The notes under the pieces are model-generated. The model saw only the letters and a program-made list of their open reading frames with translations. It was not told where the DNA came from and did not search any database. A stretch of DNA of 64,000 bases, taken from the NCBI RefSeq assembly GCF_000743575.1, contig NZ_JQGC01000012.1, positions 1 to 64,000 on the forward strand. Reading direction: 5' to 3'. A program made the position numbers and the translations under genes. Numbering within the stretch: position 1 is the stretch's first letter; every line of letters begins with the position of its first letter. Shown one piece after another: positions 51,712 to 60,155 of the stretch. This DNA comes from Devosia riboflavina (GTDB lineage: Bacteria; Pseudomonadota; Alphaproteobacteria; Rhizobiales; Devosiaceae).

Positions 51712-53034
51712 TTATGCGCCTTCGCTCGGTTGAAGCGGGGAGACCAGCACCTTGTCGATGCGGCGGCCGTCGAGGTCGACGACTTCAAAGTGCCAGCCTT
51801 CGCGCTCAAAACTTTCGCCCGTCGCCGGGAGGCGATTGAGGATCGAGAGGATATAGCCGGCCACGGTTTCGTAGCGGGCATCCTTGGGCACCGAGATCTT
51901 GAAACGCTCGGCAAAATCGTCGACCGGCATCCAGCCGGCGACGAGCCATGAGCCGTCCTGACGCTCGACAATGGCCGGATCGTCGCCCGGCTCTTCGTTG
52001 TAGACGCCGGTGATGACCTCGAGAACGTCGCCAAAGGTGACGATGCCTTCGAAGTGGCCGTATTCGTCGACCACCAACACCATTTTCACGCTCGACTGGC
52101 GGATGGCTTCCACCACATCGAGAGCGTCGACATGTTCCATGACCACCGGGAGCGGTTTTGCCAGTTTTCTGAGGTCCGGCTGTTGGCCGGTGGCAAGGGC
52201 CGGCAGGAGATCGGCGAGGATCAGCACGCCGAGAATGGAATCGGCATTGCCTTCCTGCACCAGCACCTGCGAATGCGAGGTGCCGAGGATGATCTTGAGA
52301 TTGTCCTCAAAACTGTCTTCGAGATCGACCGAGATGACGTCGAGGCGCGGGGTCATGAGGCCGCGCGCCGAACGATCGGCGAGGCGCATGACGCCCGAGA
52401 TCATCGAGTGTTCTTCGGTTTCGAAGACACCGGCCGAGGTGGCCTCGGCGATGATGGTGCGAACCTCTTCTTCGGTCACCTGCTCTTCGCTCTGGCCGCT
52501 CTGGCCGAGGAGGCGCAGCACCAGCTTGCCCGAGACGTCGAGCAGCCAGACGATGGGCGAGCCGACAAGCGCAATGATAGCCATGGGCTGGGCCACATAG
52601 GAGGCCACCATTTCGGGATTGCGCAGGGCAATCTGCTTGGGCACGAGCTCGCCGAGAATGAGCGAGCCATAGGTGATCAGGACCACGACGAGGCCTACGC
52701 CGCCGACATCGGCGATATTGGCGGGCACGCCGACTTCGGCGAGAAAGATGCTCAGGCGCGAGCCGAGCGTGGCGCCGGAAAACGCACCCGACAGAATACC
52801 GACGAGGGTGATACCGATCTGAACGGAGGAGAGGAACTTGCCGGGATCGTCGGCCAGTCTCATGGCCGTGGCTGCGCCTTTATTTCCTTGGTCTGCCATG
52901 ACCTTGAGGCGAGCGGAGCGGGACGAAACAACGGCCAGTTCGGACATTGCCAAGGCGCCGTTCACGAGAATCAGAACGACGACGATGATGATTTCTTGAA
53001 GCAACAAAGTGCAAAGTTGACACGCCGCTACCAA
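51712..53034 (-). CDS. CNNM-domain / CorC_HlyC hemolysin family protein
   Basis: A 440-residue inner-membrane protein. The N-terminal CNNM/DUF21 domain (about 1-195) has four helices, including VVVLILVNGALAMSELAVVSSRSARLK. Two CBS domains (about 210-335) begin with GLMTPRLDVISVDLEDS and include VDEYGHFEGIVTFGDVLEVI. The C-terminal CorC_HlyC domain (about 350-435) follows. Relatives contribute to magnesium/cobalt handling; hemolysin activity is historical naming. The start is a TTG at 53034 with no clear ribosome binding site, so the first ten residues are uncertain; TTGs at 53007 and 53004 are alternatives. Confidence 0.87.
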   Translation of the reverse strand: MVAACQLCTLLLQEIIIVVVLILVNGALAMSELAVVSSRSARLKVMADQGNKGAATAMRLADDPGKFLSSVQIGITLVGILSGAFSGATLGSRLSIFLAEVGVPANIADVGGVGLVVVLITYGSLILGELVPKQIALRNPEMVASYVAQPMAIIALVGSPIVWLLDVSGKLVLRLLGQSGQSEEQVTEEEVRTIIAEATSAGVFETEEHSMISGVMRLADRSARGLMTPRLDVISVDLEDSFEDNLKIILGTSHSQVLVQEGNADSILGVLILADLLPALATGQQPDLRKLAKPLPVVMEHVDALDVVEAIRQSSVKMVLVVDEYGHFEGIVTFGDVLEVITGVYNEEPGDDPAIVERQDGSWLVAGWMPVDDFAERFKISVPKDARYETVAGYILSILNRLPATGESFEREGWHFEVVDLDGRRIDKVLVSPLQPSEGA

Positions 53035-53148
53035 TGGCGGGGTGCTACGACATCAGCACTATAGGGCAAGGCCGGCCGATGTGAATAGGCCAATGGGCTG
53101 AATTGGTGGGGACGGAATTGTCCCCAACCCATTGTCACGATCGAAAAA

Positions 53149-53171
53149 GCCGGAAAAGCAGGCTTTCCGGC
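53149..53171 (-). terminator. Intrinsic terminator of der
   Basis: GCCGGAAA (53149-53156) and TTTCCGGC (53164-53171) form a perfect 8-bp stem abutting the der stop. On the minus strand CTTTTTCGATCG follows. A second small hairpin GGGGAC...GTCCCC (53108-53125) lies beyond. Confidence 0.85.
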
Positions 53172-54617
53172 CTATTTCTTGTCGGCGTACGGATTTTTGC
53201 CGCCGCGCAGCCAGAGGCGGATCGGCGTGCCGGGCATGTCAAAACTCTCGCGCAGCCCGTTGATCAGGTAGCGCTGGTAGGACATGGGCACGACTTCGGG
53301 GCGGGACGCGAAGATGATGAAGCTCGGCGGCCGGGTCTTGGCCTGCGTCATGTAACGCATCTTGAGGCGGCGCCCGGAGACGGCCGGAGGCGGATGGCTC
53401 TCGGTCATGGCGGCCAGCCAGCGATTGAGGCGGGACGTCGAGACGTGAGAATTCCAGGTGCGCTCGATCTCGAAGATAGCCTGCATCAGCTTGTCGATAT
53501 TGCGGCCGGTCAGGCCCGACAGGGTGACGAGCGGAATGCCGCGAAGCTGCGGCAACAGGCGCTCGCACTCTTCGCGCAGCTCGGCAAGCTTGGCGTTCTT
53601 GTCCTCGATCAGGTCCCACTTGTTGAGGGCGATGACCATGGCGCGGCCTTCGCGCTCGACGAGATCGGCGAGGGCAAGATCCTGCTTTTCGAAGGGGATG
53701 GTGGCATCGAGCAGCAACACCACGACTTCGGCATATTGGATGGAGCGCAGGCTATCGCCCACGGCCAGCTTTTCGAGCTTTTCGGTGACGCGGGAGCGGC
53801 GGCGAATGCCGGCCGTGTCGACGAGATTGATGGTGCGGCCTTCCCATTCCCAGGGCACGAGAATGGAATCGCGGGTGATGCCGGCCTCGGGGCCGACAAG
53901 CACGCGGTCTTCGCCGACCATGCGATTGACTAGGGTCGACTTGCCGGCATTAGGGCGGCCGACAATGGCGACGTTGAGATAGCGGCGCGGGTTCCAGCGC
54001 AGGGTCGCGTCGTCGCCTTCGCCTTCGAGCATGTCAGGGGTGATATCGACGTCGACTTCGGGGAGATGATCGAGATCATCAACCGTGCCGGCTGCCTCTT
54101 CGGCGGCCTTCTTTTCGGCTGCTGTGTCGATGGCGGCGGAAACGATGGAATAGAGTTCGGAAAGGCCCAAGCCATGTTCGGCCGAGAGCGCGATGGGCTC
54201 GCCGAAGCCGAGCTTGAAGGCTTCCACGAGGCCATGCTCGGCGGACTTGCTTTCGGCCTTGTTGCCGACGAGGTGCACGTCCTTGCCGGCTTTTCGCAAG
54301 ACCTGGGCAAAGCGCTGATCGAGCGGCACGACACCGGCGCGGGCGTCGATCATGAAGAGGATGACGTCCGCTTCGCGGATGGCGAGCTCGGTCTGCTGGC
54401 GCATGCGGTCTTCGAGGGAGCCGTCCTTGACGTCCTCATAGCCGGCCGTGTCGAGCACGCGGAAGGTGAGGTCGGCAATGTGCCCCTCAGCCTCGCGGCG
54501 ATCGCGGGTCACGCCCGGCGTATCGTCGACCAGCGCGATCTTGCGGCCGACGAGGCGGTTGAACAGGGTCGACTTGCCGACATTGGGGCGACCGACAATG
54601 GCTACTGTGACCGTCAT
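53172..54617 (-). CDS. der: Ribosome biogenesis GTPase Der (EngA)
   Basis: A 481-residue GTPase with two tandem G domains. The first has P-loop GRPNVGKST (9-17) and DTPGVTRDR; the second has GRPNAGKST near 203 and the NKWD motif (ALNKWDLI) near 325. The C-terminal KH-like domain is about 375-470. It acts in 50S subunit assembly. ATG 54617 is chosen because it gives the canonical MTVTVAIVG start and has GGGAG upstream. The gene upstream is the YfgM-like gene, as often seen. Confidence 0.97.
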   Translation of the reverse strand: MTVTVAIVGRPNVGKSTLFNRLVGRKIALVDDTPGVTRDRREAEGHIADLTFRVLDTAGYEDVKDGSLEDRMRQQTELAIREADVILFMIDARAGVVPLDQRFAQVLRKAGKDVHLVGNKAESKSAEHGLVEAFKLGFGEPIALSAEHGLGLSELYSIVSAAIDTAAEKKAAEEAAGTVDDLDHLPEVDVDITPDMLEGEGDDATLRWNPRRYLNVAIVGRPNAGKSTLVNRMVGEDRVLVGPEAGITRDSILVPWEWEGRTINLVDTAGIRRRSRVTEKLEKLAVGDSLRSIQYAEVVVLLLDATIPFEKQDLALADLVEREGRAMVIALNKWDLIEDKNAKLAELREECERLLPQLRGIPLVTLSGLTGRNIDKLMQAIFEIERTWNSHVSTSRLNRWLAAMTESHPPPAVSGRRLKMRYMTQAKTRPPSFIIFASRPEVVPMSYQRYLINGLRESFDMPGTPIRLWLRGGKNPYADKK

Positions 54618-54642
54618 TGGCCGCTCCCGAGCTGGTTCTATC

Positions 54643-55395
54643 TTACTGAGCCGCAGGCGCGGGCGCAGCCTCGTCACCATCGACGATGGTTTCGATGGCA
54701 TCGGCGGCGACTTCGGCATCCGAAGCGGTTTCTTCGGCGATGAGGCCGGCCGAGGTCATCTGCGCGATGTAATAGGCGACGCGATTGCGAATGCCTTCCT
54801 GGGCCAGGGGATCGTTGAGCACGGCTTCGAAGGTCGTCTTGGCGGCTGCGGCATCACCGGCCTTGAACTGGGCGAGGCCGATCAGTTCGCGGGCGACGCG
54901 GCGCATCGGATTGTCGTCCGTGGCAATGGTGCCGACGCGGGCTTCGACATCGGCCAGGGTGCCGGTATCGACGAGCAGCGTTGCGGCCTGCAGCAAGGCC
55001 AGTTCGCGCAGGCGCACGTTCGACTGGGCATTGGCGAGGGCATCATAGGCGGCCACGGCACCGGCGGTATCGCCCGATTTTGCGAGCAGCGAAGCCTTGG
55101 CGAATTCGGCGAGGACCGGATAGCCGCCCGAACCATTGGCGGCGAGCGCATCGAGCTCGGCCTGGGCGGCGGCAAGGTCGTCCTTGCTGGCGCTATCGAG
55201 GGCCGCATAGAGCTCCTCGGACGAGCGGGCCGACTGGCTGTTGGTGTACCAGGACCAGCCTTCATTCACTGCCACGACGGCAACGATGGCCACGGCCGCG
55301 CCGATGACGAAAGGCGCAATACGGCGCCAAAGCGCGCGCATGCGGTCGGAGCGCAGCTCCTCGTCAACTTCACGGAAAATATTGTCCTCGGCCAT
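54643..55395 (-). CDS. YfgM-like tetratricopeptide membrane protein
   Basis: A 250-residue protein with a cytoplasmic N-terminus (EDNIFREVDEELRSDRMRALWRR), a single transmembrane helix (about 26-46, PFVIGAAVAIVAVVAVNEGW), and a periplasmic part with TPR-like helices (about 60-215). It matches the DUF2133/TPR_21 YfgM family. Escherichia coli YfgM works with PpiD near the SecYEG translocon, and is encoded near der as here. A Glu/Ala/Pro-rich tail ends it. Confidence 0.88.
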   Translation of the reverse strand: MAEDNIFREVDEELRSDRMRALWRRIAPFVIGAAVAIVAVVAVNEGWSWYTNSQSARSSEELYAALDSASKDDLAAAQAELDALAANGSGGYPVLAEFAKASLLAKSGDTAGAVAAYDALANAQSNVRLRELALLQAATLLVDTGTLADVEARVGTIATDDNPMRRVARELIGLAQFKAGDAAAAKTTFEAVLNDPLAQEGIRNRVAYYIAQMTSAGLIAEETASDAEVAADAIETIVDGDEAAPAPAAQ

Positions 55396-55556
55396 CTCGG
55401 TCTCTGGGTCTCAAGCAAATCCGGGGCACGTTTATCACGCTGCCCCCGGAATGCAAATTGCGCCGCGCAAAACCAAGGTTATTAACCGCTGCCATGGCAT
55501 TAATGTCTGTATGTGCCGCGGATGGGCTACATTACGGCCGTGGCAGGAACCCTCAA

Positions 55557-56708
55557 ATGAGTGCCGGGCGCGACCAGACCATCGACATGTTTCGCGGGAT
55601 CGCCATCCTGCTCGTCGTGCTGTTCCATTTTACCGCGCGCCTGCCCGCTTACGCGCTCAACATCACCGAAGGCGCCCCACTTCCAGTGTTTTTCGGCTGG
55701 GTCGGGGTCTATTTCTTTTTCATCATCTCGGGCTACTGCATCTTCATGACGCTGGAGCGCTCGGCGACGGTCGGCGTTTTCCTCGCGCGACGCATTTCGC
55801 GCATCTATCCCGCCTTTGTCGCCGCCGTACTGATCCTCTTCGTCTTCGGCCTCGTCGCCTATATCCCCTCTGTGCCGGAGGCGAAATTCCACGTCATTCC
55901 GCCCAATCTGCTCGACGTGGTGATGAACCTCTTCTTCGTCGGCGAGATCGGGGAATGGGTCGATGGCTCGTTCTGGTCGATTGCGGTCGAGGTGAAGTTT
56001 TACCTGCTGGTTGCGTTGCTCGCCGGGGTCTTTCACGACCGGGTGCGGTTCACGCGGGTCTTTGCCTGGCTGGCGCTGGTGATGGCGCCGATCTGGGCGG
56101 TGTCGACGCTGTTTTCGCACCTGGGCAGCGGGCCGATCACGCCGCAATCCATGCTCAAATTCCTCGCCATCGCGCCCTATCTCAGCTTTTTCGCCGTCGG
56201 CATTCTGGGGCGGCAGTTCGAGGCGGGCACAAAGGGCACCGGCAGGCTGCTGGCGGCCAATGTCGTCGTTTCAACCGTGGTGGTCTGGATCGAGGCCTAT
56301 TCGTTCGAACTGCACGATGGCTGGCTGACCGCGACCGTCTGCGCGCTGGTCTATCTCATGCTCGTGGCACTATTCCTGCGTTTCGTGCGAGGCAAGGCGC
56401 TACCGACCCTGCCGGGCCTGTCCTTCGGCATTGCCCAGATCGGGCTCCTCAGCTTCTCCTGGTATCTGATCCACGAGAATGTCGGGATCAGCATGCTGAC
56501 GACGCTCGATCTCTACATGCCGGCGCATCTGGCCTTGCTCGTCACGGTGGCTTCGACCTTCCTGCTGGCCATTGGCTTTGCCGCCTTGTTCGAATGGCGG
56601 TTCAGGAAGCCGGTTGAGCGCTTGGCCATGGCGGCGCTTGACTGGCTCGGGCACCGCGCGAACTGGCTGGCTCCGCTGCGCACGGCCGCAGCAACCCCTG
56701 CCGAATAA
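55557..56708 (+). CDS. Acyltransferase 3 family membrane protein, copy 1
   Basis: A 383-residue polytopic protein with about ten helices. The motif DMFRGIAILLVVLFHFTAR near residues 9-27 and FVWS-like segments, together with GVYFFFIISGYCIFMTLERSA, mark the acyltransferase-3 family that O-acetylates or succinylates extracellular glycans. The start is ATG 55557. A conserved His (LFHF) is the likely catalytic residue. The gene has no glycan-synthesis neighbours. A paralog lies at 60156. Confidence 0.87.
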   Translation: MSAGRDQTIDMFRGIAILLVVLFHFTARLPAYALNITEGAPLPVFFGWVGVYFFFIISGYCIFMTLERSATVGVFLARRISRIYPAFVAAVLILFVFGLVAYIPSVPEAKFHVIPPNLLDVVMNLFFVGEIGEWVDGSFWSIAVEVKFYLLVALLAGVFHDRVRFTRVFAWLALVMAPIWAVSTLFSHLGSGPITPQSMLKFLAIAPYLSFFAVGILGRQFEAGTKGTGRLLAANVVVSTVVVWIEAYSFELHDGWLTATVCALVYLMLVALFLRFVRGKALPTLPGLSFGIAQIGLLSFSWYLIHENVGISMLTTLDLYMPAHLALLVTVASTFLLAIGFAALFEWRFRKPVERLAMAALDWLGHRANWLAPLRTAAATPAE

Positions 56709-56711
56709 TTC

Positions 56712-57323
56712 CTAGCGGCTCAGCGGCCATTCGGCCAGGTATTCGGGCCTGCGCATGCCCGGCAACGTATGCACCAGCCAGAAGGAGCGCACAGGCCAAC
56801 GGAAAGGCCTCCGCAAGATCAGATCGGGCACCTTTCCAGGACCGTACCAGATCGTCAGATGCGGCTCCATGGATCGCGGACCCACCGACAGGCCGAACCG
56901 CTGCATTTGCTGTCGGATATCAGCATAAATCGCCTTGGCATCGCGGGCGCCATTGGAACAGGTCAGGACGATGGGATATTGCGCTCTCACACCGCCCCGC
57001 GAACGCTTGGCGCCAAAGGTGCGGACCATGTCAAAGGCCATTTCGAAGCCGGGCCGCCTTATCGTATTGCCGATTTCGAGCGCATCATCCAGCAGGTCGC
57101 CTGCAATCTCCCTGCCCTTCTCGACGATGTGCAGCGACACGTGCTGTCGCTCGGCTCGCACCACCTTGCGAACGCCGTGACGCAACGCCAGCATTCGTGC
57201 GCCACGCTCCATTTTCTGCGCCAGCGCCGGGGGCGGCACCAGGGTGAAATAATAGCGGTGGTCCAGCGCCCTGGCCTCTTCCACGGCGGCCTTGCCTCCG
57301 AAAAAATCGAGTTGAATCTCCAT
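56712..57323 (-). CDS. 2'-5' RNA ligase-like / LigT-type phosphodiesterase family protein
   Basis: A 203-residue protein. The two H-x-(S/T) motifs of the 2H phosphoesterase superfamily are present: HVSLH near residue 61 and PHLTIWY near 155. The N-terminus begins MEIQLDFFGG and then YYFTLVPPPALAQKMERGA. Relatives open cyclic nucleotide phosphates or act on 2'-5' linked RNA. A GTTC-N7-GTTC operator lies 14-28 nt upstream of the ATG, overlapping a plausible promoter. SOS control is therefore suspected. It is divergent from a secreted-protein gene with its own operator. Confidence 0.85.
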   Translation of the reverse strand: MEIQLDFFGGKAAVEEARALDHRYYFTLVPPPALAQKMERGARMLALRHGVRKVVRAERQHVSLHIVEKGREIAGDLLDDALEIGNTIRRPGFEMAFDMVRTFGAKRSRGGVRAQYPIVLTCSNGARDAKAIYADIRQQMQRFGLSVGPRSMEPHLTIWYGPGKVPDLILRRPFRWPVRSFWLVHTLPGMRRPEYLAEWPLSR

Positions 57324-57336
57324 GGCACAGCTCTTT

Positions 57337-57351
57337 GTTCATTGTTTGTTC
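57337..57351. promoter_or_regulatory. LexA/SOS-type operator GTTC-N7-GTTC (ligase side)
   Basis: GTTCATTGTTTGTTC matches the alphaproteobacterial SOS box exactly. It lies just downstream of a promoter-like pair on the minus strand (TTGACC at 57376-57381, 17-nt spacer, TAGCCT at 57353-57358), upstream of the 2'-5' RNA ligase-like gene. Confidence 0.7.
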
Positions 57352-57437
57352 TAGGCTACAATTGCCTGTCGCCGAGGTCAATCGATGTGGCCGCGGTGAG
57401 TCGCACAAAGAGTCCGTTGACTCCTTCTTAAGGTTAT

Positions 57438-57452
57438 GTTCACTCTTTGTTC
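57438..57452. promoter_or_regulatory. LexA/SOS-type operator GTTC-N7-GTTC (secreted-protein side)
   Basis: GTTCACTCTTTGTTC is a second exact GTTC-N7-GTTC site, 18 nt before the ATG at 57471. A TTGACT at 57417-57422 could be the -35 element of the promoter it overlaps. Confidence 0.7.
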
Positions 57453-57470
57453 ACACATGGGAGGGACGAC

Positions 57471-58412
57471 ATGTTGAACGGGGTGCGACGTGGACTTTCA
57501 TTGATTTTGCTGCTGGCGATGCTGGGACCGCTCCAAGCGAAGGCGACCGAGGAGGCTGGGTCGGCTTTCGTGGAGGCGCTGGAAAATATCGCCGCGATTA
57601 GTCGGCCGGGCCAGGTGGGAGATGCAACCATCTGGGACGGCAACAAGTATGTGCAGTGCTACACAGTGGACGCCGGAACCACGCGCTGCGAAGCGGCGGG
57701 CTCGCTGATGCAGCCCTCGCTTAAGCGCGCGATGCGCCCGGACGATCTCCTCGCGCTTGGTTGGACGAGGGACGACAGTTTCGGAAATTTCGTGAAGACC
57801 TTCCCGGCTGAGGCCGGTCCGGCAGACATTGCGGCTGCCGCGGTTGCGGCCTTGACCGAGGCCTATGATGCCGAGCCGGAATGGTTCGAGGTGCAAACGC
57901 AGTGGCTGCCGGACACCAAGTGCCCACCGCGCAATGGCCCGACGCAAAACCTTGCCGGCATGATCAATGCCATGCCGGCGTCCGTGATAGCGTGCTCTTA
58001 TGCGGAGGCAATGATGTTGCCGGCGGCGCTGGCGGCATCACCAGACCTTTACGAGCCCGCCATCGCCGCTGAGATTCAACGATTGCGCGTCAATGCGAGT
58101 GAATCCGTATTCGCAGTTTTTGACGCCGGCATCGGCTATGTGCAATGCGCGCCGGATCAGGCGTCATCGGCAATCTACTGCGAGGCGCAATCGGCCGAAA
58201 GCTGGCCGGCCCTGGCGACAATCCTTACGCCCGAGCGCGTCGACCTTTTGCATACCGCAGGATATAGCGATCCCGGCCGTTCTCCCAATTACTGGAAGAA
58301 CTATGCCATGGATCGCCAAACGGATTTGGCTATTGCCGGGGAAATCCTAACCCTCTTGCGCGATGTCTATGGATTCACCGGCGAATGGGATCTGGAGGTT
58401 CATACGGACTGA
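57471..58412 (+). CDS. Secreted duplicated-domain protein (TY-Chap-like repeats)
   Basis: A 313-residue exported protein. The signal peptide is about 1-24 (SLILLLAMLGPLQAKA). Two homologous modules follow, about 58-147 and 221-313. Each opens with YVQC, has a second Cys 10-11 residues later followed by EA, then a helix and a motif of LGW/AGY, an aromatic N(F/Y) pair and a closing helix. The closest family I recognise is the TY-Chap domain; that match is by eye. Additional Cys at 151 and 175. Strong ribosome binding site GGGAGGG lies before ATG 57471. It is likely periplasmic; the role is unknown. An SOS-type operator lies upstream. Confidence 0.75.
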   Translation: MLNGVRRGLSLILLLAMLGPLQAKATEEAGSAFVEALENIAAISRPGQVGDATIWDGNKYVQCYTVDAGTTRCEAAGSLMQPSLKRAMRPDDLLALGWTRDDSFGNFVKTFPAEAGPADIAAAAVAALTEAYDAEPEWFEVQTQWLPDTKCPPRNGPTQNLAGMINAMPASVIACSYAEAMMLPAALAASPDLYEPAIAAEIQRLRVNASESVFAVFDAGIGYVQCAPDQASSAIYCEAQSAESWPALATILTPERVDLLHTAGYSDPGRSPNYWKNYAMDRQTDLAIAGEILTLLRDVYGFTGEWDLEVHTD

Positions 58413-58428
58413 CCGGCATAGGCCGGTC
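58411..58428. terminator. Hairpin between convergent secreted-protein gene and guaA
   Basis: GACCGGC and GCCGGTC pair around a 4-nt loop within the 21-nt gap. The stem overlaps the stop codon of the secreted-protein gene. There is no T tract, so it is a weak or Rho-independent-like end. Confidence 0.5.
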
Positions 58429-58433
58429 GGTGC

Positions 58434-60005
58434 TCACTCCCACTCGATCGTGCCGGGGGGCTTGGAGGTCACATCATAAACCACGCGGTTGATGCCGCGG
58501 ACTTCGTTGATGATGCGGGTGGCGGTTTTACCGAGGAAGTTCATGTCGAACTGGTAGAAGTCGGCCGTCATGCCATCGACCGAGGTCACCGCGCGGAGGG
58601 CGCAGACGAATTCGTAGGTGCGGCCATCGCCCATGACGCCGACGGTCTGGACGGGGAGAAGCACGGCAAAGGCCTGCCAGATCTTGTCGTATTGGCCGGA
58701 CTTGCGGATTTCGTCGAGGTAGATGGCATCGGCCTGACGCAGGATGTCGAGCTTTTCGGGCGTGATGCCGCCGGGGCAGCGGATGGCGAGGCCCGGGCCC
58801 GGGAAGGGATGGCGACCAATAAAACTATCCGGGATGCCGAGTTCGCGACCGAGAACGCGGACCTCGTCCTTGAACAGTTCGCGCAGGGGTTCGACGAGCT
58901 GCATGTTCATGCGCTCGGGCAGGCCACCCACATTGTGGTGGCTCTTGATGGTGACCGAGGGGCCGCCAGTGAAGGAGACGGATTCGATGACGTCGGGATA
59001 AAGCGTGCCCTGGGCGAGAAACTGCGCGCCGCCGAGTTTCTTGGCTTCTTCTTCGAACACTTCGATGAAGAGGCGGCCGATGATCTTGCGCTTGGTTTCC
59101 GGGTCCGACTGACCTTCGAGTTCGCCGAGGAACTGTTTTGAGGCATCGACATGAACCAGCGGAATATTGAACTGGTCGCGGAACATGGTGACGACCTGTT
59201 CGCTTTCGTTCAAACGCATCAGGCCATGATCGACATAGATGCAGGTGAGCTGGTCGCCGATGGCTTCGTGGATCAAGACGGCCGCAACGGAAGAGTCGAC
59301 GCCGCCGGAGAGACCGCAGATGACCTTGCCCCTGCCGACCTGGGCGCGGATCTTTTCGATCATCTTCTGGCGATAGGCCGACATGGTCCAGTTCGACTGG
59401 ATGCCGCAGATCTGGTGCACGAAATTGGCGTAGAGTTTTGCGCCATCGGGCGTGTGCACGACTTCGGGGTGGAACTGTACGGCCCAGATACGGCGGGCTT
59501 CGTTTGCGATCATGGCGAAGGGCGCGTTGGGCGAGGTGCCCACGACTTCAAAGCCTTCCGGGATCGAAACGACGCGGTCGCCGTGGCTCATCCAGACCTG
59601 GTGGTCACTGCCGGTGGTCCAGATGCCGTCATAGAGGGCGCTCGGCTTTTCGACATGGACGTCGGCGCGACCGAATTCGCGGTGATGGCCCGCTTCGACC
59701 TTGCCGCCCAGGGACATGCAGAGGGCCTGTTGGCCATAACAGATGCCGAGGATCGGGACATTGGCCGCAAAGACCGCCGGGTCGATTGTCGGGGCGTTTT
59801 CGTCGAGCGTCGAGGCGGGGCCGCCCGAGAGCACGATTCCCCTAGGGTTCAGCGCCGCGACGGCTGCGGCCGCCGACTGGAAAGGATGAATTTCGCAATA
59901 TACGCCGGTTTCGCGAATGCGTCGCGCAATGAGCTGCGTGACCTGCGAGCCGAAGTCGACAATGAGGATGGTGTCTTGGGCGGGGGCGGTGTCTGCGTGC
60001 GTCAT
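58434..60005 (-). CDS. guaA: GMP synthase (glutamine-hydrolysing)
   Basis: A 523-residue enzyme that makes GMP from XMP. The GATase domain (about 12-200) has the nucleophile Cys89 in [11 protein letters not shown] and later His/Glu in VQFHPEV. The ATP-pyrophosphatase domain has the P-loop [12 protein letters not shown] near 233, and the C-terminal dimerisation domain ends in [12 protein letters not shown]. Length is standard. The upstream gap (60006-60155) has no clear regulatory RNA. Confidence 0.97.
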   Translation of the reverse strand: MTHADTAPAQDTILIVDFGSQVTQLIARRIRETGVYCEIHPFQSAAAAVAALNPRGIVLSGGPASTLDENAPTIDPAVFAANVPILGICYGQQALCMSLGGKVEAGHHREFGRADVHVEKPSALYDGIWTTGSDHQVWMSHGDRVVSIPEGFEVVGTSPNAPFAMIANEARRIWAVQFHPEVVHTPDGAKLYANFVHQICGIQSNWTMSAYRQKMIEKIRAQVGRGKVICGLSGGVDSSVAAVLIHEAIGDQLTCIYVDHGLMRLNESEQVVTMFRDQFNIPLVHVDASKQFLGELEGQSDPETKRKIIGRLFIEVFEEEAKKLGGAQFLAQGTLYPDVIESVSFTGGPSVTIKSHHNVGGLPERMNMQLVEPLRELFKDEVRVLGRELGIPDSFIGRHPFPGPGLAIRCPGGITPEKLDILRQADAIYLDEIRKSGQYDKIWQAFAVLLPVQTVGVMGDGRTYEFVCALRAVTSVDGMTADFYQFDMNFLGKTATRIINEVRGINRVVYDVTSKPPGTIEWE

Positions 60006-60155
60006 GGCGAGGCTTTAGAGCAGAGCAAAAGATTCCGCAAGCACCCGCGCTGCAAGGCTGGACTGACGCTGCAGCAAGCGGCACAAGCACGCTCCGCGGG
60101 ATCGACCGGCGCGATGAGGCGTTAGGGCGAGGAGACCCGATCTGGAACGTGCTTG

